Notes: generated from the letters alone by a model not told the origin. A stretch of 64,000 nucleotides of DNA from Pseudomonas reactans (GCF_013385825.1 NZ_JACAPG010000002.1:124001-188000), one strand, 5' to 3'. Shown: positions 1 through 8,615, counted from the stretch's first letter. A program made the numbers and translations.

Positions 1-594
1 CAGCTCCCGCACAAACAGGCGCGCCAGGGTGCGTTCGCTCACGTGGACGTGTTCGGCCCAGTGCGCCAGGGGCCGGTTGTCGGCGGGATCGGCCTGCATG
101 CCTTCCAGCACGCCGAGCAAACCGGGGTGTTGGGCGTAGGGCAAAAAACATTCGTGGATCGGCGCCTGCTTGAGCTGGTCCACCAGCACCTGGGCCAGGC
201 GGATGTCGGACTCGGTCTGCGGCATGTTCACGTCACGCTGGGCGAAATCACTGAGGATGGCCTTGAGGATATCGCTGATCGCCAGGGTGCACGGCTGCTG
301 GGGCAACTGCTCACAGAGTTCCGGCGCCAACCCTACCGAGTGATAGACGATCGCCTCGGCATTGTAGGAACTGTGTTCGGTGTGCGGCGGCACCCACACC
401 GCGTATTGCGGCGGCGACATGAAGCGGTTGCCGGCCACTTCCATGCGCATCACGCCGCTGGCCGAGTAATCCAGCGAACCCCAGAAATGCTGGTGCGGCG
501 TGCACTCAGTGTCGGGTGCGAAATCCGAATAGCGGAAATACACCGGGCTCGGCAGGCGAGGGAAATCCGCAAGTCGTACGTTGTGCTTGGCCAT
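1..594 (-). CDS. AraC family transcriptional regulator (3' part cut by window edge)
   Basis: The frame is open from the ATG at 594 to the left edge, giving the first 198 residues. The N-terminal half has the small beta-rich, cupin-like ligand domain of AraC regulators (PHQHFWGSLDY near residues 29-39, then PPQYAVWVPPHTEHSS near 57-72). The visible end (WAEHVHVSERTLARLF) is the first helix-turn-helix of the AraC DNA-binding domain; the second lies beyond the edge. It is transcribed divergently from the EamA exporter at 692, with 97 bp between them, and is the natural candidate regulator of that exporter. Its effector cannot be told from sequence. The family is clear; the target is inference. 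Confidence 0.85.
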   Translation of the reverse strand, partial: MAKHNVRLADFPRLPSPVYFRYSDFAPDTECTPHQHFWGSLDYSASGVMRMEVAGNRFMSPPQYAVWVPPHTEHSSYNAEAIVYHSVGLAPELCEQLPQQPCTLAISDILKAILSDFAQRDVNMPQTESDIRLAQVLVDQLKQAPIHECFLPYAQHPGLLGVLEGMQADPADNRPLAHWAEHVHVSERTLARLFVREL

Positions 595-691
595 ATTGTC
601 TGGATACAGAGGTGGTTTGTCTGGATCGCAGTATAGGCTTCGATCCAGACAATGGATAATCCTGCCTCATCAACACACTTGGTTACTTTCG

Positions 692-1561
692 ATGCAATAC
701 GCTTATCCCTTGCTGGCCATTTTTATCTGGGCCGGCAACACCGTCGTGAACAAGCTGGCCGTGGGCGCACTGTTCCCGGCGGAAATCGGCTTTTACCGCT
801 GGTTACTGGCGGCGCTGCTGTTCACGCCGTTCATGATCAAGCCAGTGATCGCCAACTGGGCGCTGATCCGTCCGAACCTGGGCAAGGTGTTCATCCTCGG
901 CGTGCTGGGCATGGCGGTGTACCAAAGCCTGGCGTACTACGCAGCGTCGCTGACCACGGCGACCAACATGGGCATCATCCTGTCGTTGATGCCGTTGATG
1001 GCACTGACGGCGGCGATCATCAGCCTCGGCCAACGCCTCACCTACGGCGCGATGACCGGTGCCGTGCTGTCATTCGCCGGCGTTGTGGTGGTGGTTTCCG
1101 CCGGCAGCCTCGACGCACTGCTGCAACACGGGGTCAACCTGGGGGACGGCATGATGCTGGTCGCGACCCTAGCCTACGCGGTCTACAGCACCCTGCTGAA
1201 AAAATGGCAGTTGCGCCTGCCGCCGTTGGTGTTGCTGTATCTCCAGGTGCTGGTGGCGGTGGTGGTGCTGTTCCCGCTGTTTCTGTTTTCGGCGAAGGCG
1301 GGCTTGGGTTGGGCGAACATTCCGCTGGTGCTGTATGCGTGCCTGTTGGCCTCGATGGTCGCGCCGCTGGCGTGGATGCATTCGGTGAAGACCTTGGGCC
1401 CGAGCCGCACCACGCTATTTTTCAACCTGCTGCCATTGATCACCGCGCTGATTGCCGCCGTGGTATTGAAAGAACAGTTGGCGCTATACCACCTGGTGGG
1501 CGGCCTGCTGACCTTGGGCGGGGTGATTCTGTCGGAGCGTTGGACCACGACGGTGCGTTAA
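692..1561 (+). CDS. EamA/DMT family inner-membrane exporter
   Basis: A 289-residue polytopic protein with about ten hydrophobic segments arranged as two EamA repeats, the usual length for 10-TM drug/metabolite transporters. The N-terminus (MQYAYPLLAIFIWAGNTVVN) is typical of the family, which sets the start at 692 rather than at the end of the longer open frame. The second repeat has the family pattern around LAWMHSVKTLGPSRTT and ends in LGGVILSE. These transporters usually export amino acids, nucleosides or drugs; the substrate here is unknown. It is divergent from an AraC regulator and converges on the lipase gene, whose stop codon overlaps its last 4 bp. Confidence 0.85.
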   Translation: MQYAYPLLAIFIWAGNTVVNKLAVGALFPAEIGFYRWLLAALLFTPFMIKPVIANWALIRPNLGKVFILGVLGMAVYQSLAYYAASLTTATNMGIILSLMPLMALTAAIISLGQRLTYGAMTGAVLSFAGVVVVVSAGSLDALLQHGVNLGDGMMLVATLAYAVYSTLLKKWQLRLPPLVLLYLQVLVAVVVLFPLFLFSAKAGLGWANIPLVLYACLLASMVAPLAWMHSVKTLGPSRTTLFFNLLPLITALIAAVVLKEQLALYHLVGGLLTLGGVILSERWTTTVR

Positions 1562-2448
1562 ACCCCAGCCTCCTTCAAGCGCCGGGCATGCTCGACAAAC
1601 AGTCGGATCGGCTCGGCGCCCTTGCCCACCAGACCCAGGGATTGGTTGACGATATCGAAGTGGTCCAGGGCAAAGTCATCACCGATCACCTGCCCCAGGT
1701 GTGAGCTGTAGCGGCCGACCATGCCGTCACACTGGCCCTTTTCGCGCACGAAGCTGCGGGCGAACAGGCGGCAACTGCGGTGCGTGCCGTCGAACAGGTT
1801 GCGACCGCGGTCGGTGATGCCCGGCTGCAAGGTGCCGGACCATGAGTAATAACGCACGCCGTTGACCTCTTCGGCCCCCTGCCCACCCCATGTCTGCGGC
1901 AGCCCCTGTGGATAATGCTGATTGAACAGCGCCACGCCCGCACTGGTCAGCGAGTGGTGGGAGGCCTGCAGATCCGCCTTGAAGCGTGGCCCGCGATAGC
2001 CGGTTTCCAGCACGCCCATCAACCAGGCGACCCCGTGAAACAGCGCGCTCATGATCCGCCCCTTCACACCATCCACCGAGTAATTGAGGTGAATGTGGTC
2101 CGCCAGCTCCGAGCCATGGTTGGGCCCGGCCACTGACGTCACCGACGCCACCCACTCCGGGCGCTTGGCCGCCGCATACCGAGCGGTGAGCGAGCCCTGG
2201 CTGTGGCCGATCAGGTTGACCTTGTCGGCCCCCGTTTCACGGCGAATGCGCTCGATCTGCACCAGCAATTGCTCGCCACGCACTTCGCTGGAATCCAGCG
2301 GCGCCACCTGCACGGGAAAGACCTGCGCCCCGCCTGCCTGGAGCGCCGGGACGATGCCGTACCAATAGGGGAACCCTGCGAGGCGTACGAACCCGAGCAT
2401 GCCGGGGACCAGCACCAGAGGGTAACGCGTGGCAAGGGATTGAGGCAT
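1558..2448 (-). CDS. Alpha/beta-hydrolase lipase of the Pseudomonas family I type, leaderless
   Basis: A 296-residue triacylglycerol lipase related to P. aeruginosa LipA. From the ATG at 2448 the catalytic triad can be placed: Ser83 in GHSQG, Asp241 in CDGMVG and His263 in LDHFD; the oxyanion segment is PGMLGF (15-20). Unlike LipA there is no signal peptide, and the two positions that form the LipA disulfide are Gly and Tyr here (GGQGAEEVNG and GRYSSHLG regions). This fits a cytoplasmic lipase, or export by a route other than Sec, like the cysteine-poor P. fragi type. No lif foldase gene lies beside it. The stop overlaps the converging exporter gene by 4 bp. Starting further upstream (2499) would add a stretch that does not look like a signal peptide. 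Confidence 0.85.
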   Translation of the reverse strand: MPQSLATRYPLVLVPGMLGFVRLAGFPYWYGIVPALQAGGAQVFPVQVAPLDSSEVRGEQLLVQIERIRRETGADKVNLIGHSQGSLTARYAAAKRPEWVASVTSVAGPNHGSELADHIHLNYSVDGVKGRIMSALFHGVAWLMGVLETGYRGPRFKADLQASHHSLTSAGVALFNQHYPQGLPQTWGGQGAEEVNGVRYYSWSGTLQPGITDRGRNLFDGTHRSCRLFARSFVREKGQCDGMVGRYSSHLGQVIGDDFALDHFDIVNQSLGLVGKGAEPIRLFVEHARRLKEAGV

Positions 2449-2528
2449 GGAGCGGGCGTCCAAGGCGATAAGGTGATAGGTCCATCCTAGACCAATCAAC
2501 GTGACCGCCCCGTGACATCCGGGTGTTT

Positions 2529-3170
2529 TCAGAAATGCCCAGCCAGGTCGTGCAACTGGCGTTCGGCTTCTGCATAGGCACGCTGGAACACACTCTTGTC
2601 CGACTCTTCACCCTCGGCAGCAATCACCCGGACGTCGTCGATACCGATATAACCCAGTACCGTACGCAAGTGCGGGTCGGCATGGTTCATCCATTCAAAC
2701 TCGCCACCCGGACCAAAGCCATTACCGCCCCGGCTGGTGATGATCAGCGCACGCTTACCCTGGAGCAAAGGCTGGTACTGCGCGATGCCCTGACTGTCCT
2801 GGGTGATGTCAAAGGTAAGGCCCATACGCACGATCTGATCAATCCAGGCCTTGAGGCCGCTGGGCACACCGAAGTTGTACAGGGGCATGGAAATCACCAG
2901 GATTTCGTGGTCGATCAACTCGCCGACCAGCTCATCGCTCAGTTGCAGGTCAGCCTTCATCACCTTGGGCATGGATTGCGGCTCGGGGTAGAAATTCGCT
3001 GCCACGAAGGCTTCGCTGACGTGGGGAATGGACGCTCGGCCTACTTCGCGCCGTGTGATCTGCGCGTCCGGGTTGGCGGCTTGCCACACATCGAGGAATG
3101 ATTCGGCCAGACGCCGCGAGTGGGAACGTTCGCCACGGGGGCTGGCGTGAATAACAAGCATTTTTTTCAT
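2529..3170 (-). CDS. azoR: FMN-dependent NADH-azoreductase
   Basis: A 213-residue flavodoxin-fold enzyme of the AzoR/AcpD family, which reduces quinones and azo bonds using NADH and bound FMN as a homodimer. The FMN phosphate loop is at the N-terminus ([14 protein letters not shown], about residues 8-21), followed by the family motif [17 protein letters not shown] near 100 and TSRGGNG near 145. Length matches P. aeruginosa AzoR1 (about 212). The start at 3170 has AAGG about 8 nt upstream. It is divergent from the LysR gene at 3306, the same pairing I recall for PA0785/PA0784, so that regulator probably controls it. Confidence 0.93.
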   Translation of the reverse strand: MKKMLVIHASPRGERSHSRRLAESFLDVWQAANPDAQITRREVGRASIPHVSEAFVAANFYPEPQSMPKVMKADLQLSDELVGELIDHEILVISMPLYNFGVPSGLKAWIDQIVRMGLTFDITQDSQGIAQYQPLLQGKRALIITSRGGNGFGPGGEFEWMNHADPHLRTVLGYIGIDDVRVIAAEGEESDKSVFQRAYAEAERQLHDLAGHF

Positions 3171-3275
3171 CTGTAGGACCTTCGCGGGTTAGACTCAGAC
3201 GACCTGGATGACCGCCTTTCTTGCGGCAAATCTAGGGCCGCGTAGTACTTCCGACAAATGAGCAATAATTGATCT

Positions 3276-3294
3276 GGATGAATCTATTTCATCC
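3276..3294. promoter_or_regulatory. Perfect inverted repeat, probable LysR-type operator
   Basis: GGATGAA-TCTAT-TTCATCC is a perfect 7-bp inverted repeat in the azoR/LysR intergenic space. It contains the T-N11-A pattern (T3279, A3291) typical of LysR-regulator boxes and lies 12 bp before the LysR ATG, so a bound regulator would cover its own ribosome-binding region or promoter. Assignment to this regulator is inference. Confidence 0.55.
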
Positions 3295-3305
3295 ATGGAG
3301 CTGGA

Positions 3306-4205
3306 ATGTTTGCCTCGTTGCCACTCACCGCCCTGCGCACCTTTGAATCGGCGTCGCGCCTGCTCAGCTTCAAGGCAGCAGCCCAGGAACTGTCGGTCAC
3401 GCCGACAGCGGTCTCCCACCAGATCCGCAGCCTGGAAACCTGGCTGGGGGTGCCATTGTTCGAACGGCTGCCACGCCAGGTGCGCCTGACGGAGTGTGGT
3501 GAACGACTGTTCCACAGTTTGCACGGCGCCCTGCTGGACGTGGCGCAAAGCCTCGACACCCTGCGCCCACAACGCAGCGCCGGGCACCTCACCGTATCCA
3601 CCACGCCAGCCTTCGCCGCCTTATGGCTGGTACCACGGCTGGGGCGTTTTTACGCCGCACACCCCGGTATCAACCTGCGCCTGGATACCCAATGCGACGT
3701 AGTCGACCTGCAGCAGGATGCCAGCGTCGATCTGGTGATCCGCTACAGCCTTGATGACTACCCCAACCTCTATGGGCTGTGCCTGTTCGACGAATGTTTT
3801 GCGGTATACGGCTCCCCCGAGCAGGTGGCGCTGGCGCAAACGCAAGCCCCCACATTGATCAGCGTGCGCTGGCACAACTCCAAGCTCTACGCGCTCGGTT
3901 GGCAAGCCTGGTGCGAAAAGGCCGGGGAACGCTGGTTGCAGGATGCGCCGGCATTGCGCGAATACGATGAAGAGCACTACGCCCTACAAGCCGCCATCGC
4001 CGGTCAGGGCCTGGTGCTGGCCAGCAATATTTTGGTATCGGAAAGTCTCGCGTCAGGTTTACTGGTGCCTTACCGGCCGCTGATCAGCGTGGACGGCGCC
4101 GGTTACAGCGCTTTGTGCGTACCGGGCCGCGAGCGCCATCCGCCAGTACGGGCATTTTTCCAGTGGATGCAAGAGGAAGTCAGGCTCTGCGGTCACGCCT
4201 TGTAA
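3306..4205 (+). CDS. LysR family transcriptional regulator (GcvA-like), divergent from azoR
   Basis: A 299-residue LysR regulator. The winged helix-turn-helix occupies the first 60 residues (LRTFESASRLLSFKAAAQEL, then SVTPTAVSHQIRSLE), followed by the linker helix and a two-lobe effector domain beginning near VSTTPAFAALWLVPRL (about 97-112), a sequence typical of the GcvA/AmpR subgroup. GGAG at 3297 supports the ATG at 3306; an ATG at 3295 is out of frame. It is divergently oriented to azoR and probably regulates that quinone/azo reductase and itself through the palindrome at 3276-3294. The inducer is unknown. Confidence 0.9.
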   Translation: MFASLPLTALRTFESASRLLSFKAAAQELSVTPTAVSHQIRSLETWLGVPLFERLPRQVRLTECGERLFHSLHGALLDVAQSLDTLRPQRSAGHLTVSTTPAFAALWLVPRLGRFYAAHPGINLRLDTQCDVVDLQQDASVDLVIRYSLDDYPNLYGLCLFDECFAVYGSPEQVALAQTQAPTLISVRWHNSKLYALGWQAWCEKAGERWLQDAPALREYDEEHYALQAAIAGQGLVLASNILVSESLASGLLVPYRPLISVDGAGYSALCVPGRERHPPVRAFFQWMQEEVRLCGHAL

Positions 4206-4303
4206 AATCCGATAAAACTTTTTGTGTTGCGCAGGACTCACAACTTGGAGCGATCACGCCGGCAGAGCGTGGCGCAAAACCGGATTAGTACCAGGAGATT
4301 GAG

Positions 4304-4834
4304 ATGACCGAAGCAAACTTGACTGACGTTGCGACCCTGCGCAGCCGCGCCCGCCAGAACGTCGAAAACGGTGCAGTGACCGAAGGTTATGACGCCGACC
4401 GCGAAGAAATCATCCGCCTGCTCAACGCGTCTCTGGCCACCGAGTTGGTCTGCGTGCTGCGCTACAAGCGCCACTACTTCATGGCCAGCGGTATCAAGGC
4501 ATCCGTCGCCGCCGAGGAATTCCTCGAACACGCCACCCAGGAAGCCGAACACGCGGACAAACTCGCCGAACGCATTGTGCAACTGGGCGGTGAGCCGGAG
4601 TTCAACCCGGACCTGCTGACCAAGAACTCCCACGCCCAATACGTGGCCGGCAAAGACCTCAAGGAAATGGTCTACGAAGACTTGGTTGCCGAGCGGATTG
4701 CCGTGGACAGCTACCGTGAAATCATCCAGTACATTGGCGATAAAGACCCGACCACGCGCCGCCTGTTTGAAGAAATCCTGGCCCAGGAAGAAGAGCACGC
4801 CGACGATATGGCGGATATCCTAGAAAGCCTGTAA
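4304..4834 (+). CDS. Ferritin-like diiron protein (bacterioferritin family)
   Basis: A 176-residue four-helix protein of the ferritin-like superfamily. Diiron ligands are readable in all four helices: Glu in LNASLATELVCVLRYKRHYF (about 47), the ExxH pair in EFLEHATQEAEHADKLAERI (about 80-87), Glu in YEDLVAERIAVDSYREII (about 130), and ExxH in LAQEEEHADDMADIL (about 165). It probably oxidises and stores iron or protects against peroxide. It is shorter on conserved heme-binding features than classical Bfr, so heme binding is uncertain. A good ribosome-binding site (AGGAG) precedes the ATG. It stands alone, with a REPIN between it and the convergent AsmA gene. Confidence 0.85.
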   Translation: MTEANLTDVATLRSRARQNVENGAVTEGYDADREEIIRLLNASLATELVCVLRYKRHYFMASGIKASVAAEEFLEHATQEAEHADKLAERIVQLGGEPEFNPDLLTKNSHAQYVAGKDLKEMVYEDLVAERIAVDSYREIIQYIGDKDPTTRRLFEEILAQEEEHADDMADILESL

Positions 4835-4847
4835 CACCGCAATACCC

Positions 4848-4931
4848 TGTAGGAGCCGGCTTGCCGGCGATGCTGGCCTCACGATCTCGACAGAGTTCAA
4901 GGCCCTCATCGCCGGCAAGCCGGCTCCTACA
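4848..4931. repeat. REPIN, class A (GGAGCCGGCTTGCCGGCGAT)
   Basis: Two inverted REP copies (TGTAGGAGCCGGCTTGCCGGC and its reverse complement) enclose about 35 bp, between the convergent ferritin-like and AsmA genes. Each REP is itself a hairpin, and the pair can fold into one long cruciform. The position between convergent 3' ends fits transcript-end stabilisation. Confidence 0.93.
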
Positions 4932-4944
4932 TTTTTGTGGCCGA

Positions 4945-7014
4945 TCAACCTTTTACGGTTTTCGGCGCCTTGCCTTCCTTCATCTGCTGCAATAACGGCG
5001 CACATTCATTCGGCTCACCACCACTCGGCGCAACCAATGCCAGCAACCCGGCCGCCGGCCCGGCAATTACACCCAGCGCCACCATGCCCGCCCCCCGTAG
5101 CGCCAGCGGAATGGCTTTCACACCCGCATTGGGTTTGATGAACGGCCCGTTGACGTACAGCGGTGAGCGCAAGGAGAACAGGCGGAAGCCTTTCGATTCC
5201 GGGGTGATGGTGAGATCCAACTGCTCAGTGGCCATGTTCGCCGTGCCATCGATGTAGATGATGGCGTTCTCGGTATCGAACACAAACAACCGCGTGGTCG
5301 CCAGGCCTGTCTTGATGCCAAAGTCCGCCGCCGCGCAGTTGATCTTCACTTCCTTGTCACCAAACAGGCGACCGACCACATAGTTGCCCACGTTGAGCCC
5401 GGCGATTTCCATCAGGCCACGGCTGATGGCGCCGTCGTTGATCAGCATCTTCAGGTCACCGTTGGAGGTGCCCAACAGCGCCGCCACAGAGTTACCGCGT
5501 CCGGAAATGTCGGCATCGCCATTGAGCTCACCAAAGCTGGTTTTCATCGGTTCGAAGGTCGGAAACAACTGCTTGAGCTTGAAGTTGCGCGCGGTGAGTT
5601 TGGCGCGACCTTCCATTGGCGTGATGCGGCCATTCAAACGAATCTGCGCATCCAGCTTGCCGCCGGCCACACCGAAACGCAGGGGTTCGAGGCTCAGTAC
5701 GCCGTCATTCAGAACCAGGTGGGTGTAGAGGTCGGTAAACGGCAGATCGGCACTGTGCACGATGCGCTTGCCGGTGAATTCCACGTCGGCATCCATGACG
5801 CGCCAACGCTCGGTGCGAAATTCTTCCACCGGCAACACTTTGGTCGCCGGCTGTTTGCTGTCGCCGCCACGGGCTTTTTGTTTGGCGTTGGAGTCGGCGC
5901 CAATCAGCGGTGCGAGGTCGGTCATCAGCAGTTGGTTGGAGACCAGCGCGCCGCTGAGCTTGGGCCGTGGCTGGCTGGCGACGTAGGCCAGGTTGCCGTG
6001 AATATCGCTGTTGCCGATCTTGCCGTTGAAGTTGTCATAGCGAAAGGACGCGCCATTGGCTTCGTGCAGCTTGGCGACCAGATGACCATCGGTGGAGTAG
6101 GCCGGCGAATCCGGCAGGGTCACGCCAGTCAGGGGATAGAGATTGCCCAGGCTGGAACCGGCGAGTTTCAGACGCAGGTCGAGCGCGCCCAGGTTCAGCG
6201 GGTCGGTCAGGGTGCCGGCCAGGGCGATGCTGGTGTCGGCAATCTTGACCTGGGCTTGCAGCGGGAACGGTTTGGCCGCGTCCTGCAGGGCCAGCAGGCC
6301 ACCGATCTTGCCGCTGCCGTCGAGTTTCTGGCCGTGATACTGGCCTTTGACCTTGAGGCCGAACGCATAATCCTGGGGTGCGGAACCTTTCTCCAGGGCC
6401 TTCTTGGCATCGACGTCGCCGACGATTTCGCCGAACGGGATGGGTTTGCCCAACGGGTCGATGATCACATCCAGTTGGGTCTTGAGGGTTTGGTCGTCGA
6501 GGGTCACGTGGCCTTTGTCGAAACCAATGGCGCCGATATCCACCACCCAGTTGGAAGGTTCGGCGTTCGGGTCTTTGGGGTCGAACTTAAAGGTCCAGTT
6601 GGCGCGGCCATCGGCCAGGCGCTGCAACTGCGCGCTCGGCTCGGTGAGGTCGATACGCGGGATCACCACGCGCTGCACCAGCAACGCCAGGGGCGAAATG
6701 CGCAGCTCCACCTTCTTGAGGGTGACCATTTGCGGGTTTTTCGACCAGTCCGGGTTGCCCAGGGTCAGGTCTTCGGCAATCACATGCGGCCACGGCACCC
6801 AAGCGCGCCAGCCGCCTTCATCGGGCTCACGCGCCCACACCACCGCCAGGTTGCCGTTGATGGCAAACGGTCGATGCAATTCTTCGGAGACCTTGGCATT
6901 GAGGGGCGGCTTGATGCGGTTCCAGTCAAAGAACACCAGGACCAACACCACCACGGCGATTAACACAACGAAGCTGGCGCAGCTCCAAGCGACGATTTTA
7001 CGAGTGCGCGTCAT
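4945..7014 (-). CDS. AsmA family inner-membrane-anchored protein
   Basis: A 689-residue protein with one N-terminal membrane anchor (IVAWSCASFVVLIAVVVLVLVFF cut to about residues 7-30) and a large periplasmic beta-rich region. The AsmA signature follows the anchor (DWNRIKPPLNAKVSEELHRP), and the C-terminal AsmA_2-type segment includes GELNGDADISGRGNSVAALL and DTENAIIYIDGTAN. AsmA-like proteins are bridge-type lipid transfer proteins affecting outer-membrane lipid homeostasis. AGGAG upstream of 7014 supports the start. It is monocistronic as far as seen. Which of the several Pseudomonas AsmA paralogues this is cannot be fixed here. Confidence 0.88.
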   Translation of the reverse strand: MTRTRKIVAWSCASFVVLIAVVVLVLVFFDWNRIKPPLNAKVSEELHRPFAINGNLAVVWAREPDEGGWRAWVPWPHVIAEDLTLGNPDWSKNPQMVTLKKVELRISPLALLVQRVVIPRIDLTEPSAQLQRLADGRANWTFKFDPKDPNAEPSNWVVDIGAIGFDKGHVTLDDQTLKTQLDVIIDPLGKPIPFGEIVGDVDAKKALEKGSAPQDYAFGLKVKGQYHGQKLDGSGKIGGLLALQDAAKPFPLQAQVKIADTSIALAGTLTDPLNLGALDLRLKLAGSSLGNLYPLTGVTLPDSPAYSTDGHLVAKLHEANGASFRYDNFNGKIGNSDIHGNLAYVASQPRPKLSGALVSNQLLMTDLAPLIGADSNAKQKARGGDSKQPATKVLPVEEFRTERWRVMDADVEFTGKRIVHSADLPFTDLYTHLVLNDGVLSLEPLRFGVAGGKLDAQIRLNGRITPMEGRAKLTARNFKLKQLFPTFEPMKTSFGELNGDADISGRGNSVAALLGTSNGDLKMLINDGAISRGLMEIAGLNVGNYVVGRLFGDKEVKINCAAADFGIKTGLATTRLFVFDTENAIIYIDGTANMATEQLDLTITPESKGFRLFSLRSPLYVNGPFIKPNAGVKAIPLALRGAGMVALGVIAGPAAGLLALVAPSGGEPNECAPLLQQMKEGKAPKTVKG

Positions 7015-7373
7015 TGCACAGGACTCCTGAATACGACTGGCTGGGTGACAGCCTTTAAGGACAGCTTATAGAACTACGACTGGCAAACCGCCTTGGGGTT
7101 TAACCCGATCCCCGATTTGCCTGGAAAAACCTCAATTTCTGACCACTTCGACAGATTCCTCCTACCACGGCGCACCATTGTTACCCGCGCGCGTGTCGAA
7201 AATACCCACACCAGTGCAAAACCGCGTGCTTGAGAGGCCCGATCTAGAGCCTCCGCCTAGAACAATCAATTCTGTTGATTATTACCATTGTGTTTATGAA
7301 CTTTTATATCGACTTATCGAGAGTAGCATTAGCCCTGTACCCACTTTATCGCCCTCCCAAGGAGCAACCCATC
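7015..7373. other. Intergenic region between asmA-like and repeat-protein genes
   Basis: These 359 bp separate divergent genes and must hold both promoters. The only structure I see is an AT-rich inverted repeat AATCAA-ttctg-TTGATT at 7264-7280, about 95 bp before the repeat-protein ATG. A clear ribosome-binding site (AAGGAGC, 7359-7365) ends the region. No convincing -35/-10 pair and no coding signal. Confidence 0.5.
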
Positions 7374-7826
7374 ATGAAACGCCAATTACTCGCTACCGCC
7401 CTGTTATCCATCCTGGCTTCCAGTGCCTTTGCCCTGCCAGCCGCCGAACAAGCTACTCCACAAGTCAAAGCTGACGCCGTTCCTTTCAGCCAGACCGTCG
7501 CTCGCAGCGGTTCGCAAGAAGAAGAGAACCGTGACTACGCTAAAGGCGCTGTGGCCGAAAATGGTTCGGAACAAGCCAACAAACGCGCTTACACCGAAGG
7601 CCTGACCGAAAACGGCCGCAACCGCCTGGAACAGAAAGGCCTGGTTGAAGGTGGTGCTGATCGCCTGATGGAACGCAACGCTGTTGCCGAAGGTGGCCGT
7701 GATCGTCTGGAACAGAAAGGTCTGGTCGAAGGCGGTGCTGAACAAGCCAACAAACGCGCCTACACCGAAGGCGTTGCTGAAGGCGGTGCTGACCGTCTGC
7801 AAGAACTGCATCAAGCACAGAGCTAA
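7374..7826 (+). CDS. Secreted low-complexity repeat protein, function unknown
   Basis: A 150-residue protein with a clear Sec signal peptide (MKRQLLATALLSILASSAFA, cleavage probably after AFA) and a mature part made of degenerate 13-17 residue repeats. Units have the form (A/L)VxEGGxDRLxEKG, and two longer ones carry EQANKRAYTEG, at about residues 66-76 and 123-133. The DNA of these is nearly identical (7569 and 7740, 171 bp apart), and a second pair lies 81 bp apart (7627 and 7708), so the gene grew by internal duplication. It is rich in Glu, Arg, Lys, Gly, Ala and has no Cys. AAGGAGC precedes the ATG, and a strong terminator follows 18 bp after the stop, making it a single-gene unit. I do not recognise a function; the periplasm or exterior is the likely location. 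Confidence 0.8.
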   Translation: MKRQLLATALLSILASSAFALPAAEQATPQVKADAVPFSQTVARSGSQEEENRDYAKGAVAENGSEQANKRAYTEGLTENGRNRLEQKGLVEGGADRLMERNAVAEGGRDRLEQKGLVEGGAEQANKRAYTEGVAEGGADRLQELHQAQS

Positions 7827-7844
7827 CCCCGTGGTGGCCGAGAA

Positions 7845-7872
7845 AAAAGCCCGATCTGTCGATCGGGCTTTT
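7845..7872 (+). terminator. Rho-independent terminator of the repeat-protein gene
   Basis: AAAAGCCCGATC-TGTC-GATCGGGCTTTT forms a perfect 12-bp stem ending in T's, 18 bp after the stop at 7826. Confidence 0.9.
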
Positions 7873-7977
7873 GCTTTCCTGTAGATCGCGTCACGCCCGT
7901 CCCCTGCCAAGTTCGACGTCAACAGACCTGTTTTGCTAGAGTGCGTCGCTGTACTTGCCAACAAAGCCCGCCCGCCA

Positions 7978-8610
7978 ATGCTGCCCCGCGCCGAACAGAA
8001 GCAACAGACCCGCCTCGCCCTGATGGACGCAGCCCGCCATTTGATGGAGTGTGGCCGTGGGTTTGGCAGCCTGAGCCTGCGTGAAGTGGCGAAGACCGCC
8101 GGTATCGTGCCCACCGGTTTCTATCGGCATTTTGCCGACATGGACCAGTTGGGGCTCGTGTTGGTGAGTGAAGTCGGCCAGACCTTCCGCGCCACCATCC
8201 GCCTGGTGCGCCATAACGAATTCGTGATGGGCGGCATTATCGATGCCTCGGTGCGGATCTTTCTCGATGTGGTCTCGGCCAACCGTTCGCAATTCCTGTT
8301 CCTGGCCCGCGAGCAATACGGCGGCTGCCTGGCCGTGCGCCAGGCCATCGGTGCGCTACGTGAAGACATCACCCGCGACCTGGCGGCCGACCTGACGTTC
8401 ATGCCAAAACTGCAGCACCTGGATGCAGAGGGCCTGCATGTGATGGCCGACCTGATCGTCAAAAGTGTGTTCGCCACCCTCCCCGACATCATCGACCCAC
8501 CGGCCCAGGCCCTGCCTGACCACCTCACGCCCCAGGCGAAGATCACCCAGCAATTGCGCTTTATCTTTATCGGTTTGAAGCACTGGCAAGGGCTGGGCAG
8601 TACCGAATAA
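7978..8610 (+). CDS. desT: TetR family repressor DesT, fatty-acid desaturase regulator
   Basis: A 210-residue TetR regulator that closely matches what I remember of P. aeruginosa DesT (PA4890), from MLPRAEQKQQTR through GFYRHFADMDQLGL (recognition helix region, about 40-53) to SQFLFLAREQYGG and the C-terminal FATLPDIIDPP. DesT senses the ratio of unsaturated to saturated acyl-CoA and represses the aerobic desaturase genes desCB. The ATG at 7978 matches the known N-terminus; longer starts are not supported. In P. aeruginosa desCB adjoin desT, but here the upstream gene is the repeat protein and downstream is an NlpC/P60 gene, so the target must be elsewhere. AACAG-AC-CTGTT at 7921-7932 is a possible autoregulatory site. 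Confidence 0.87.
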   Translation: MLPRAEQKQQTRLALMDAARHLMECGRGFGSLSLREVAKTAGIVPTGFYRHFADMDQLGLVLVSEVGQTFRATIRLVRHNEFVMGGIIDASVRIFLDVVSANRSQFLFLAREQYGGCLAVRQAIGALREDITRDLAADLTFMPKLQHLDAEGLHVMADLIVKSVFATLPDIIDPPAQALPDHLTPQAKITQQLRFIFIGLKHWQGLGSTE

Positions 8611-8615
8611 TGCAA

